From contig CALDGV010000825.1 of the NCBI GenBank assembly GCA_937941745.1, positions 1 to 10,895 of the forward strand: DNA of 10,895 nucleotides. The letters run 5' to 3'. The translations under genes were made by a program, and so were the position numbers. Within the stretch, counting starts at the first letter, position 1; each line of letters starts with the position of its first letter. Under the pieces are notes generated by a model. The model was not told the DNA's origin, made no database searches, and saw nothing but the letters and a program-made list of their open reading frames with translations. Of the stretch, positions 1 through 6,009 are shown piece after piece. The DNA is from an uncultured Prosthecobacter sp. Its GTDB lineage: Bacteria; Verrucomicrobiota; Verrucomicrobiia; Verrucomicrobiales; Verrucomicrobiaceae.

Positions 1-444
1 GCCTACGGCATCGTGCAGGCCACGGGCGGCGGGATCGGCATGCTGGCCTTCGGGCCGATCTGCGAGCGCATCGGCCGGAAACGGACCTTTTTTGTGATGC
101 AGGCCCTGTCCTTGATCGTGATTCCGATGGTGTGCTTCCTGCCGCAGACGCAGTGGCAGATGCTGGTGGCCCTGCCTGTGATGGGTTTCTGCACTCTGGG
201 CATCCATGCCGGGTTTGCGGTGTATTTTCCGGAGCTGTTCCCGGACCATCTGCGGGCCACAGGCTCGAGCTTCTGCTTCAACACCGGCCGTCTGCTGGCG
301 GCACCGATCCTCTTCACCTCGGGCAAGATCAAGGCGGCCTACGACCTGCCGGTCGCCATCACCATGCTTTCCGGCCTGTTTGTGGTCGGCCTTATTGTGC
401 TGGCCTTCCTTCCGGAAACCAAGGGCAAGGACCTGCCGGAGTAG
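1..444 (+). CDS. MFS sugar/organic-acid transporter, C-terminal part (5' end outside window)
   Basis: The reading frame is open from the first base and ends at TAG 442-444, giving 147 residues, about the last third of a Major Facilitator Superfamily permease of the inner membrane. Visible features are the loop motif ERIGRKR (the D/E-R-x-G-R-K/R signature between membrane segments), then hydrophobic stretches around residues 31-46, 55-76, 95-106 and 120-138. The PELFPDHLRATG segment and the terminal PETKGKDLPE are typical of the sugar-porter and metabolite:H+ symporter branches, which share the PETKG signature before the cytoplasmic tail. The substrate cannot be read from this fragment. The gene converges on a ROK regulator nine bases away. 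ROK proteins often control sugar uptake, so a shared sugar theme is plausible but not shown. Confidence 0.85.
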   Translation, partial: AYGIVQATGGGIGMLAFGPICERIGRKRTFFVMQALSLIVIPMVCFLPQTQWQMLVALPVMGFCTLGIHAGFAVYFPELFPDHLRATGSSFCFNTGRLLAAPILFTSGKIKAAYDLPVAITMLSGLFVVGLIVLAFLPETKGKDLPE

Positions 445-463
445 CCGCTGTTTTCAGGGCAGG
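432..463. terminator. possible weak hairpin between convergent genes
   Basis: CCTGCC at 432-437 is the exact reverse complement of GGCAGG at 458-463, with a 20-base loop spanning both stop codons of the convergent transporter and ROK genes. There is no T-run on either side, so it is at best a weak or factor-assisted terminator and could be chance. Confidence 0.2.
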
Positions 464-1584
464 GTAGGCAGCCAGTTTTCCATGGCCAGGCAGGCGGCGC
501 CCAGGGCACCAGCTTCATCATCCAGCCGTGACAGCCTGAGAGAAAAGTTCCGCCCCTGCAGCAGCGGCGCTTGTGAGATCATTTCATGGCTCACGGCCTC
601 GCAAAAACGATCGCCCAGGGCCGTCAAAGGGCCGTGCAGGAAGGCGACTTCAGTGTCGAGCAGCAGCTGCAGGTTGGCCAGCACCTGGGCGAAGTCCTGA
701 ATCAGTTCCTCCCAGGCTTCCCCCTGGCTTTCGCCCAGCTTCGCCAGGGCGTTGTGCAGGTTGGCTGGAAGCCGGGAACCTGCCGAGGCCTTGGCAAGAC
801 GTCGCCAGACCGCCGGAGCCGTGAAGTGATCATGCACGCGGGAGGAGCCGCCGCTGCGGTTCTTCCACACCCAGCATCCCACCTCACCTGCAGCTTGGTG
901 CGCCCCACCCATGAGACGTCCACGGCTGACCATGGCCACGCCGAAGCCGCTGCGTGGGCCGAGGATGACATAGTCTTCCAGAGTCCTGGCATCGCCAAAC
1001 CAGCGTTCCGCCAGGGCGATGGCGCGGATGTTATTTTCCAGCAGCACCGGCACGGTGGTGTTATCGCGCAACATCCGACAGACCGGCACATCGCGCCAGC
1101 CAGGCATGAAGGCATACTGCAGTGCCACGCCGTGGGCTGGCTCTACCAGTCCTGGTGAACCGAAGCCGATGCCTAGCAGTGGCTGGCTCATCTGCTGGCG
1201 GAGGGCTTCCAACTGCCGCAGCACCAGGTCCATGACCTGGGCGGAGTCTGTGGAGGCAGGCAGAGGCTCAAAGGTGCCTGCAGCACGCTGGCCGGAGAAA
1301 TCCACCGCCACGGTCCTGAGCCGCTCGGCATTGAATTCGATGCCGGCAAACCAGCCCGCCGCGGGTAGGGGGCGCAGCCGTCGGCTTGGCCGCCCCGGCG
1401 AACCATGATCCAGGCCTGATTCTTCCAGGTAACCTGCCTCGATCAGCTGGTCCACGTAGTCCCCGGCGGTGGTCGGAGACAGATGCATGACATCTGCCAG
1501 CCCTTTGCGCGATGTGGCGCTGCCTCCCCGCACTCGCAGTACGGTGGCGGCCAAGTTTTGACGGATTTCCTCAAGGCTTCGCAT
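454..1584 (-). CDS. ROK-family transcriptional regulator (NagC/Mlc/XylR type), probably not a kinase
   Basis: A 376-residue protein, normal for ROK repressors. Residues about 5-58 form a winged helix-turn-helix (SRKGLADVMHLSPTTAGDYV, then IEAGYLEESG), followed by the usual linker GSPGRPSRRLRP. The ROK fold comes next, with GIGFGSPGLVE at about 138-148. Two hallmarks of the kinase members are lost. The END motif carrying the catalytic aspartate reads ENN (Asn185), and the CxCGxxGCxE zinc site after GEVG (234-237) is absent. The N-terminal phosphate-binding DxGxT motif is also unrecognisable (GIEFNAERL). I infer a sugar-sensing or constitutive DNA-binding regulator without phosphotransfer. ATG 1582-1584 is chosen because the HTH begins soon after it. 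It is divergent from hisC and convergent with the MFS transporter, its most likely functional relative. Confidence 0.85.
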   Translation of the reverse strand: MRSLEEIRQNLAATVLRVRGGSATSRKGLADVMHLSPTTAGDYVDQLIEAGYLEESGLDHGSPGRPSRRLRPLPAAGWFAGIEFNAERLRTVAVDFSGQRAAGTFEPLPASTDSAQVMDLVLRQLEALRQQMSQPLLGIGFGSPGLVEPAHGVALQYAFMPGWRDVPVCRMLRDNTTVPVLLENNIRAIALAERWFGDARTLEDYVILGPRSGFGVAMVSRGRLMGGAHQAAGEVGCWVWKNRSGGSSRVHDHFTAPAVWRRLAKASAGSRLPANLHNALAKLGESQGEAWEELIQDFAQVLANLQLLLDTEVAFLHGPLTALGDRFCEAVSHEMISQAPLLQGRNFSLRLSRLDDEAGALGAACLAMENWLPTLP

Positions 1585-1701
1585 CTCTCTGGTGAAGCCT
1601 AGCCCAGGCTGGAGCGGGGCTCAAACAGCCATTCCTGCCCGCCGCCGCTTGCCAGTCCGTCTGATCCGGTGGATAGAAACGCCCCCTCCTTCTCAACCGT
1701 C
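1585..1701. promoter_or_regulatory. divergent intergenic region between the ROK gene and hisC, with a small inverted repeat
   Basis: These 117 bases must hold the promoters of both divergent genes. AGCCT (1596-1600) and AGGCT (1606-1610) form a perfect 5-bp dyad with a 5-base spacer, 12 bases upstream of the ROK start codon. An autoregulatory operator would sit in this position. No convincing -35/-10 pair is visible. Confidence 0.25.
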
Positions 1702-2799
1702 ATGTCCTCCATCTGGAACTACGCCAACCCGCAGCTCAAAGACCTTGTCGCTTACGAACCCGGAAAGCCCATTGAGGACGTCGCCCGCGAACGTGGCCTG
1801 AAGCCGGAAGACATCATCAAGCTGGCCTCAAACGAAAACCCGCTCGGCCCCTCGCCGAAGGCGGTCGAGGCCATGAAAAAGGCCGTGGAAGAGGTTCACA
1901 TCTACCCGGACGGCGCTTCGTGGAAGCTGCGCAACGCGCTCGCGGAGAAGTTTGACCTCGAAATGGGCAATTTCATCATGGGCTGTGGCTCGAACGAGGT
2001 CATCGAGTTCATCGGTCATGCCTTCCTGAAGCCCGGCGACAACATCATTACCGCCGAGCACGCTTTCCTCGTGTACAAGCTCATGGCAAAGGTCTTCGGT
2101 GCCGACACCATCGAGGTGCCGGATCCCGGTTATGTGCATGATCTTGACGCGATGGCCGCCGCGATCACGCCGCAGACGAAGGAAGTCTTCATCGCGAACC
2201 CGAACAACCCCACTGGCACGCTCGTCACGCAGGAGCAGATCGACCGTTTCATGGACAAGGTGCCTGAGCACGTTGTCGTTGTGTTCGACGAGGCCTACTA
2301 CGAGTTCCTCGACAATCCGCCGGACACCCTCAAATACGTCCGCCAGGGCCGCAATGTGGTCGTGCTGCGCACCTTCTCGAAGATCCAGGGTCTCGCTGGC
2401 ACGCGTGTGGGTTATGGCGTCGCCAACAAAGAGCTCATTGATGTGCTCCAGCGCACCCGCCAGCCCTTCAATCTCAACTCCATTGCTCAGGCTGGCGCTC
2501 TCGCTGGATTGCTCGACGAGGAGCATCAGGCGAAGACCAAGCGCATCACCGATGAAGGCCGCGACTACCTGCAAAAGCAGTTTGGCGAGATGGGTCTCGA
2601 CTACATTCCGAGCTACGCAAACTTCGTGCTCGTGAAGGTGGGCGATGGCAACGCGGTCTTCAAAGCCATGATGGACAAGGGCGTCATCGTCCGCGCCATG
2701 GCCGCCTACAAGCTGCCTGAGTGGGTGCGCATCAGCATCGGCACCATGCCGCAGAACGAGCGCTGCGTCGAGGTGCTGAAGCAGGTGCTCGGGAAGTGA
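1702..2799 (+). CDS. hisC: Histidinol-phosphate aminotransferase
   Basis: A PLP-dependent fold-type I aminotransferase of 365 residues, a normal HisC length. It interconverts imidazole-acetol phosphate and histidinol phosphate in cytoplasmic histidine synthesis. Visible motifs in order: KLASNENPLGPSP near the N-terminus (substrate/PLP loop), NPNNPTGT (166-173), FDEAYYEF with PLP-contacting Asp196 and Tyr199, RTFSK with the Schiff-base Lys227, RVGYG with Arg235, and the carboxylate-binding Arg343 in EWVRISIGT. ATG 1702 is preferred over the in-frame ATG 1669 because IWNYANPQLKDLVAYEPGKP is the normal family N-terminus and the 11 extra residues look non-coding. Neither start has a Shine-Dalgarno site. 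The gene stands alone, not in a his operon, so it may also serve aromatic amino-acid transamination, a known side activity of some HisC proteins. Confidence 0.92.
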   Translation: MSSIWNYANPQLKDLVAYEPGKPIEDVARERGLKPEDIIKLASNENPLGPSPKAVEAMKKAVEEVHIYPDGASWKLRNALAEKFDLEMGNFIMGCGSNEVIEFIGHAFLKPGDNIITAEHAFLVYKLMAKVFGADTIEVPDPGYVHDLDAMAAAITPQTKEVFIANPNNPTGTLVTQEQIDRFMDKVPEHVVVVFDEAYYEFLDNPPDTLKYVRQGRNVVVLRTFSKIQGLAGTRVGYGVANKELIDVLQRTRQPFNLNSIAQAGALAGLLDEEHQAKTKRITDEGRDYLQKQFGEMGLDYIPSYANFVLVKVGDGNAVFKAMMDKGVIVRAMAAYKLPEWVRISIGTMPQNERCVEVLKQVLGK

Positions 2800-2811
2800 T
2801 CCCCCATGCCT

Positions 2812-2853
2812 GAGGATGTGTGCGGCTCGGTCTGAGCCCACGCATCACTCCTC
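2812..2853. terminator. imperfect two-tier hairpin between convergent hisC and the small acidic gene
   Basis: GAGGA (2812-2816) pairs with TCCTC (2849-2853). Inside it, TGCG-GCTC (2821-2828) pairs with GAGC (2834-2837) and CGCA (2841-2844), separated by a CCA bulge. The structure begins 12 bases after the hisC stop and overlaps the end of the opposing gene, a good place for a bidirectional terminator. It lacks a U-tract, so the call is tentative. Confidence 0.35.
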
Positions 2854-3183
2854 GGGCACGGTGGCGACGACACGGCGGCACCAGGAGGCAAACACATCGT
2901 CAGCCATTTCATGGGCTTCGGATGCTTCCACGCCGTCGGTAATCGTTTCAGGCTCCGGCAGCCAGGCTGGAATCAATTCTTCATGGATGTGGTCCTGGTT
3001 CAAGGCCCGGAGAAAAGACCGCAGTTCCACACTCAGGAGGTGGGCCTTGCGGTCGTGAGTGGCGATGGCCTCGGCACAGACCTCGTAGGAAATGCCGTCA
3101 ATATCGTGCGTGGCGACGACCTGGGTCGTATCAAGCAGAGCGTGAATCATGGTTGGGAGGATGATGCAGGCAGCATCTGACAT
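2845..3183 (-). CDS. Small acidic protein of unknown function
   Basis: 112 residues from ATG 3181-3183 (MSDAACIILPTM...). An in-frame ATG at 3148-3150 (MIHALLDTT) is an alternative start, and an extension upstream to 3273 is less likely. I do not recognise a family. The protein is acidic (roughly 22 Asp/Glu against 6 Arg/Lys), rich in His, with three Cys and no signal peptide or membrane segment, so it is probably cytoplasmic. The middle (VELRSFLRALNQDHIHEELIPAWL) looks helical and the C-terminus is strongly acidic. Third codon positions are mostly G/C as in its neighbours, while the opposite-strand frame over the same bases gives an unconvincing Gly/Arg-rich protein. It is convergent with hisC and divergent from the pseudopilin operon. 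No function is offered. Confidence 0.6.
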   Translation of the reverse strand: MSDAACIILPTMIHALLDTTQVVATHDIDGISYEVCAEAIATHDRKAHLLSVELRSFLRALNQDHIHEELIPAWLPEPETITDGVEASEAHEMADDVFASWCRRVVATVPEE

Positions 3184-3355
3184 GATGGGTGCGTTTTTGG
3201 CACGTAAAAAGTGTGTTCCGGGCCCAAGATCTGGCCATGACCCGAGGAGGTCACCTGTCATGACTGGACGCATGGCGAACGCGCTTTACGTTCCAGCCCG
3301 ATTCTGAACCTTTCGCGGTGTCCAGGCATCCAACACGACACCCTTTCCCTTGGTC
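3184..3355. promoter_or_regulatory. divergent upstream region of the pseudopilin operon with clustered TGAC/GTCA half-sites
   Basis: 172 bases without a convincing gene. From 3236 to 3264 there are nested dyads: TGACC (3238-3242) with GGTCA (3249-3253) around a 6-base spacer, CATGAC (3236-3241) with GTCATG (3257-3262), and the self-palindrome GTCATGAC (3257-3264). Further left, TTTTT (3194-3198) and AAAAA (3206-3210) flank seven bases just upstream of the small acidic gene. These look like regulator-binding sequence, but the regulator is unknown and no clear sigma-70 promoter is visible. Confidence 0.35.
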
Positions 3356-3820
3356 ATGAAGCTTTCTCATCATCAACCATCCACCCGGGCAGCCTTCACG
3401 CTGCTGGAGGTGATCCTGGTGATGAGCGTGATGATGCTGGTCATCGGCATCGGAGTGGGCAGCTTTGCCTACTTTGAGCAGGAGGATCCTCTGGAGGAGC
3501 CTGCCCAGCGCCTGGGGCAGATGTCCAAGCATGCGATGAACACGGCGGTGCTCCAGCATCGCGGCATGATGATCGCCTTCGACAAGGAGAGCTTCGGGGT
3601 CCTGGGAGCTTCCGCCGAAGGCCTTGGCAGCTATAATCATGGCAAGGAAATCAAGGTCTTCCTCAAACGCTGGGGCAGCAGAAGCTGGGAAAAGGCCGAA
3701 GGCAAGGTCTGGCGCTTTGGAGAGCAGGGCATCTGCGAGCCTTTGATGATCCGTTTTGAAAATCGCGAGGGCTTCCGCGAATTGAAATTTCATCCGCTGA
3801 CAGGAGGGGTCGCTCCATGA
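3356..3820 (+). CDS. gspH: Type II secretion minor pseudopilin, GspH-like
   Basis: A 154-residue type IV pilin-like protein. After a short basic leader comes the prepilin motif RAA^FTLLEV, with Phe14 as +1 of the mature protein and the essential Glu at +5 (Glu18). The hydrophobic helix VILVMSVMMLVIGIGVGSF follows and anchors the protein in the inner membrane before assembly. The residue before the cut is Ala13, not the usual Gly. The rest is a small globular domain ending in a short beta-rich stretch. It is called GspH because it precedes GspI, GspJ and GspK in the standard order; by sequence alone it could be a generic GspG/H-type pilin. ATG 3356 is chosen over the upstream TTG at 3350. The stop overlaps the gspI start (ATGA), indicating translational coupling. 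Confidence 0.75.
   Translation: MKLSHHQPSTRAAFTLLEVILVMSVMMLVIGIGVGSFAYFEQEDPLEEPAQRLGQMSKHAMNTAVLQHRGMMIAFDKESFGVLGASAEGLGSYNHGKEIKVFLKRWGSRSWEKAEGKVWRFGEQGICEPLMIRFENREGFRELKFHPLTGGVAP
3802..3807 (+). promoter_or_regulatory. Shine-Dalgarno site of gspI
   Basis: AGGAGG lies nine bases before ATG 3817, inside the end of the gspH-like gene. It is the only perfect anti-Shine-Dalgarno match in front of any start in this window and supports the gspI start. Confidence 0.7.
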
Positions 3821-4236
3821 AGATGCCTTCGCAAAGCCCGGCCTCTGCCGGCATGACCTTGCTCGAGGTGGTGATCGCCCTGGCGGTTTTTTCCCTGGCA
3901 GCGGTGGCCCTGGTGGGGACCATCAACAAGATTGCCGACGTGGCCAGCGACTCACAGCGCCTGCTGGAGGTCGAGCAGACTCTGGAGTCGCTGATTGATG
4001 AATATGGCAAGGTGCCGCAGATCCGGGAACTGGAGGAGGACATCAAGCCAGGTGTGGATGGAGTGGCCTACCGTGTGGTCATCGAGCAGGTGAAGGACTT
4101 GAAAAACCAGGAGGGGCGCTTTCTGCAGGACCTCTACCACATCACGGTGACCGCCCGTTGGGATGATGGTGGACGGCCTTCGGAGATTTCTGCGGACACC
4201 TTGCGCTATGCAGGCGCTTTCATGCCTGTGAATTGA
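3817..4236 (+). CDS. gspI: Type II secretion minor pseudopilin GspI
   Basis: 139 residues. The leader ends in the prepilin-peptidase site SAG^MTLLEV, with Met13 as +1 and Glu17 as +5, followed by the hydrophobic helix VVIALAVFSLAAVALVG. MTLLEVVIALAVFS is characteristic of GspI, the pseudopilin that nucleates the I-J-K complex at the pseudopilus tip. The remainder (residues about 35-139) is a small periplasmic alpha/beta domain with the typical ending of alternating strands (YHITVTARWDDGG). Length is normal for the family (about 120-140). The start overlaps the gspH stop and has a strong ribosome-binding site. The stop is only three bases before gspJ. The product is expected to sit in the inner membrane as a prepilin, then in the pseudopilus after cleavage by the GspO/PilD peptidase, which is not encoded here. 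Confidence 0.85.
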   Translation: MKMPSQSPASAGMTLLEVVIALAVFSLAAVALVGTINKIADVASDSQRLLEVEQTLESLIDEYGKVPQIRELEEDIKPGVDGVAYRVVIEQVKDLKNQEGRFLQDLYHITVTARWDDGGRPSEISADTLRYAGAFMPVN

Positions 4237-4239
4237 GCC

Positions 4240-5046
4240 ATGAATGTGCAGCCTCCAGCTTTCCAAACTCACGAGGGGACTGCTCGCCAGCGGGCGGGCT
4301 TCACCCTGCTGGAGATGATCGTGGCACTTTCCATGTTCGTGCTGCTCATCGGTGGGGTTTATTCCATCGCGCAGTCCACGCTGGAACTGACGGACAGCAT
4401 CTCGCTGGCGCAGGACCGCACCATGATCCGGCAGAACTTCATCGAATTCATGCGCCGTTCCTTCAGGACGCTGCCGGGTGAGGCCGAGGTCAGGCTGAGC
4501 GTGAAGCAGAAGGGCGGCACCTATGTGCCCACGCTCAACATTGTTAACGGCGGCAGCTCCTTCACGCCAGGCTCTTCGCTGCCGCCAGACACGAGCGTGG
4601 ACATCTATGCAGAAGAAAGGCCGGGCGGCTACCTCAGGGTGGCCGTACGGGTGCTGGATACCAAGCAGACACAGTCCATCCGGTCGAATCAGCCGGTGCG
4701 TTATGCCAGCGACCAGACCATGGTGCCCCTGCTGGACAACGTCAGCCGCTTCGAATGGCGCTTCTTTGATGCATCGACCAACCGCTGGGAGAACAACTGG
4801 CGCGAGGCACGCCGTCCGGTGCTGGCGGAAATGAACCTGCAGTTGGATGACGGATTCCAATCCCGCTCCGTCTTCTGGCTGCCACCTGTGGTGCCGAATC
4901 CTGCGGTGATGGGGGCTGCACCAGGGCTTCCTGGCGGTGGTCTGCTGAATCCTGATGGCACCCCGGTGAACACGCCGGTGCCTTTGAATCCCAGTGATTC
5001 GCCTGTTCCTGGGCAGCCGTTTCCTCCTGGCCAGCTCTCCCAATGA
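4240..5046 (+). CDS. gspJ: Type II secretion minor pseudopilin GspJ with a Pro/Gly-rich C-terminal tail
   Basis: 268 residues. The leader ends at RAG^FTLLEMIVALSMF, with Gly20/Phe21 as the cleavage site and Glu25 as +5. The membrane helix runs to about residue 42. The globular domain that follows contains SRFEWRFFDASTNRWENNW, the FxxRxxD/F-W-type segment usual in GspJ. In the family, GspJ joins GspI and GspK in the tip complex of the pseudopilus. About residues 214-268 form a low-complexity tail unusually rich in Pro and Gly (15 prolines in the last 57 residues), which makes this protein longer than the usual roughly 200 residues. The gene starts three bases after gspI, without a Shine-Dalgarno site, and overlaps gspK by ATGA, so its translation is probably coupled on both sides. 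Confidence 0.85.
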   Translation: MNVQPPAFQTHEGTARQRAGFTLLEMIVALSMFVLLIGGVYSIAQSTLELTDSISLAQDRTMIRQNFIEFMRRSFRTLPGEAEVRLSVKQKGGTYVPTLNIVNGGSSFTPGSSLPPDTSVDIYAEERPGGYLRVAVRVLDTKQTQSIRSNQPVRYASDQTMVPLLDNVSRFEWRFFDASTNRWENNWREARRPVLAEMNLQLDDGFQSRSVFWLPPVVPNPAVMGAAPGLPGGGLLNPDGTPVNTPVPLNPSDSPVPGQPFPPGQLSQ

Positions 5047-5996
5047 GAAACGTTTCCACCCAGCCCCCTCGCGATTCTGGAGCTGCCCTTCTGGCTGTGC
5101 TCTGGGTGATTGCGCTTTTGATCGGACTGGTGGCTGCTTCATCGCTGCTGCTGACACAGGATCTGGATGCGGCTGCGGCCCGGCGGCAGGTCTTCCGTGC
5201 CCGGATGCTGGCAGAGGGAGCGCTGGCGATTGCCATGACACCCGATTTGAAGCCGGACGATCCCTTGCTGCGCCGTCGGATCTCCGATGAGGAGGAGTAC
5301 ATCGTCCAGATGACGGGTGAGGATGGCCTCATCAATCCCAACGCCCTGCTTCAGCGTGAAGACCGCGAAAGCTTTCGGCGCATTTTCCGGAGCTGGGGAC
5401 TTTCCCTGCAGCAGTCAGATGCTGTCATCGACTGCCTCCTCGACTGGGTGGATCAGGATCCGTTCAAGCGCATCACCGGTGCTGAAAGCAAGGAATACGG
5501 CCGCAGTGACATGCCCTTCAACCGGCCCTTCCGGTCCATTGAGGAAATGAGCCTGGTGAGAGGCATGGAACTGGTGGAGCAGGCGAATCCAGAGTGGCGT
5601 TCCTGGTTCAGCGTCTATGCCACCGGCATCCTCGATGTGACTGAGGCACGGCCTGAGATCGTCTCTGCAGTGACGGGTGCAGACATCCGCAATGCGCAGC
5701 GCCTGCGCATGGAGCGTCTAGGTCGAGACGGCCTGCTGAACACGGACGATGACAACACGCAGATTGATCTCCAGAGTGCCATGGTGATTCTCGGCATCCC
5801 CGCCAATCTCGCTCCCGCTTACAGCTCCATCCTGGGGGTGAACAGCGCCACGAAGCGCCTGTTGGTCCGTGTGCGAGTGGGGGATCTGCAGCGCGAACTG
5901 GCAGCCGTGACCCGTGGAGCCATCGGTCAGGGGCCGACGGCGATCCTTTACCTGCAGGACGGCAATCCGAGCGACGAAAGCCTCGGCTTTCAGTAA
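5043..5996 (+). CDS. gspK: Type II secretion minor pseudopilin GspK
   Basis: 317 residues, the normal large size of GspK, the cap of the pseudopilus tip that sits on GspI-GspJ. The prepilin site is DSG^AALLAVLWVIALL (Gly13/Ala14). As is typical of GspK, +5 is not Glu (Ala18 here), consistent with its position at the very tip. Family motifs are present: GEDGLINPNALL (92-103) and CLLDWVDQDP...GAES (131-149), which belong to the large inserted alpha domain (helix-hairpin-helix-like) of GspK. A second region around residues 178-250 includes EEMSLVRGM and LLNTDDDNTQIDL. The gene overlaps gspJ by four bases and is the last of the operon. It ends 13 bases from the convergent methyltransferase. Confidence 0.88.
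   Translation: MRNVSTQPPRDSGAALLAVLWVIALLIGLVAASSLLLTQDLDAAAARRQVFRARMLAEGALAIAMTPDLKPDDPLLRRRISDEEEYIVQMTGEDGLINPNALLQREDRESFRRIFRSWGLSLQQSDAVIDCLLDWVDQDPFKRITGAESKEYGRSDMPFNRPFRSIEEMSLVRGMELVEQANPEWRSWFSVYATGILDVTEARPEIVSAVTGADIRNAQRLRMERLGRDGLLNTDDDNTQIDLQSAMVILGIPANLAPAYSSILGVNSATKRLLVRVRVGDLQRELAAVTRGAIGQGPTAILYLQDGNPSDESLGFQ
5976..5991. terminator. possible hairpin at the end of gspK
   Basis: GAAAGCC (5976-5982) and GGCTTTC (5985-5991) form a perfect 7-bp palindrome with a 2-base spacer (realistically a 6-bp stem with a CTCG loop). It lies inside the last codons of gspK and about 20 bases past the end of the convergent methyltransferase gene. It is better placed as a stop for the minus-strand transcript, but no T-run follows. 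Confidence 0.25.
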
Positions 5997-6009
5997 GCAG
6001 CAGTGTCAA

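Noticed and set aside
586..1158. Plus-strand frame opposite the ROK gene
   Set aside because: Shadow of the ROK reading frame; Gln/His/Gly-rich with no domain.
1828..2841. Minus-strand frame opposite hisC
   Set aside because: It is an artefact of hisC codon bias; its His/Leu/Val/Asp-rich product has no domain.
2911..3180. Plus-strand frame overlapping the small acidic gene
   Set aside because: Its composition is less protein-like than the minus-strand product, and it has no ribosome-binding site or recognisable motif.
3184..3273. N-terminal extension of the small acidic protein (30 residues)
   Set aside because: The extra segment is unlike the rest in composition and would overlap the dyad-rich upstream region; no ribosome-binding site supports it.
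3952..5241. Minus-strand frame of 429 codons opposite gspI, gspJ and gspK
   Set aside because: Low-complexity His/Arg/Gln-rich product; the opposite strand carries three coupled pseudopilin genes with family motifs.
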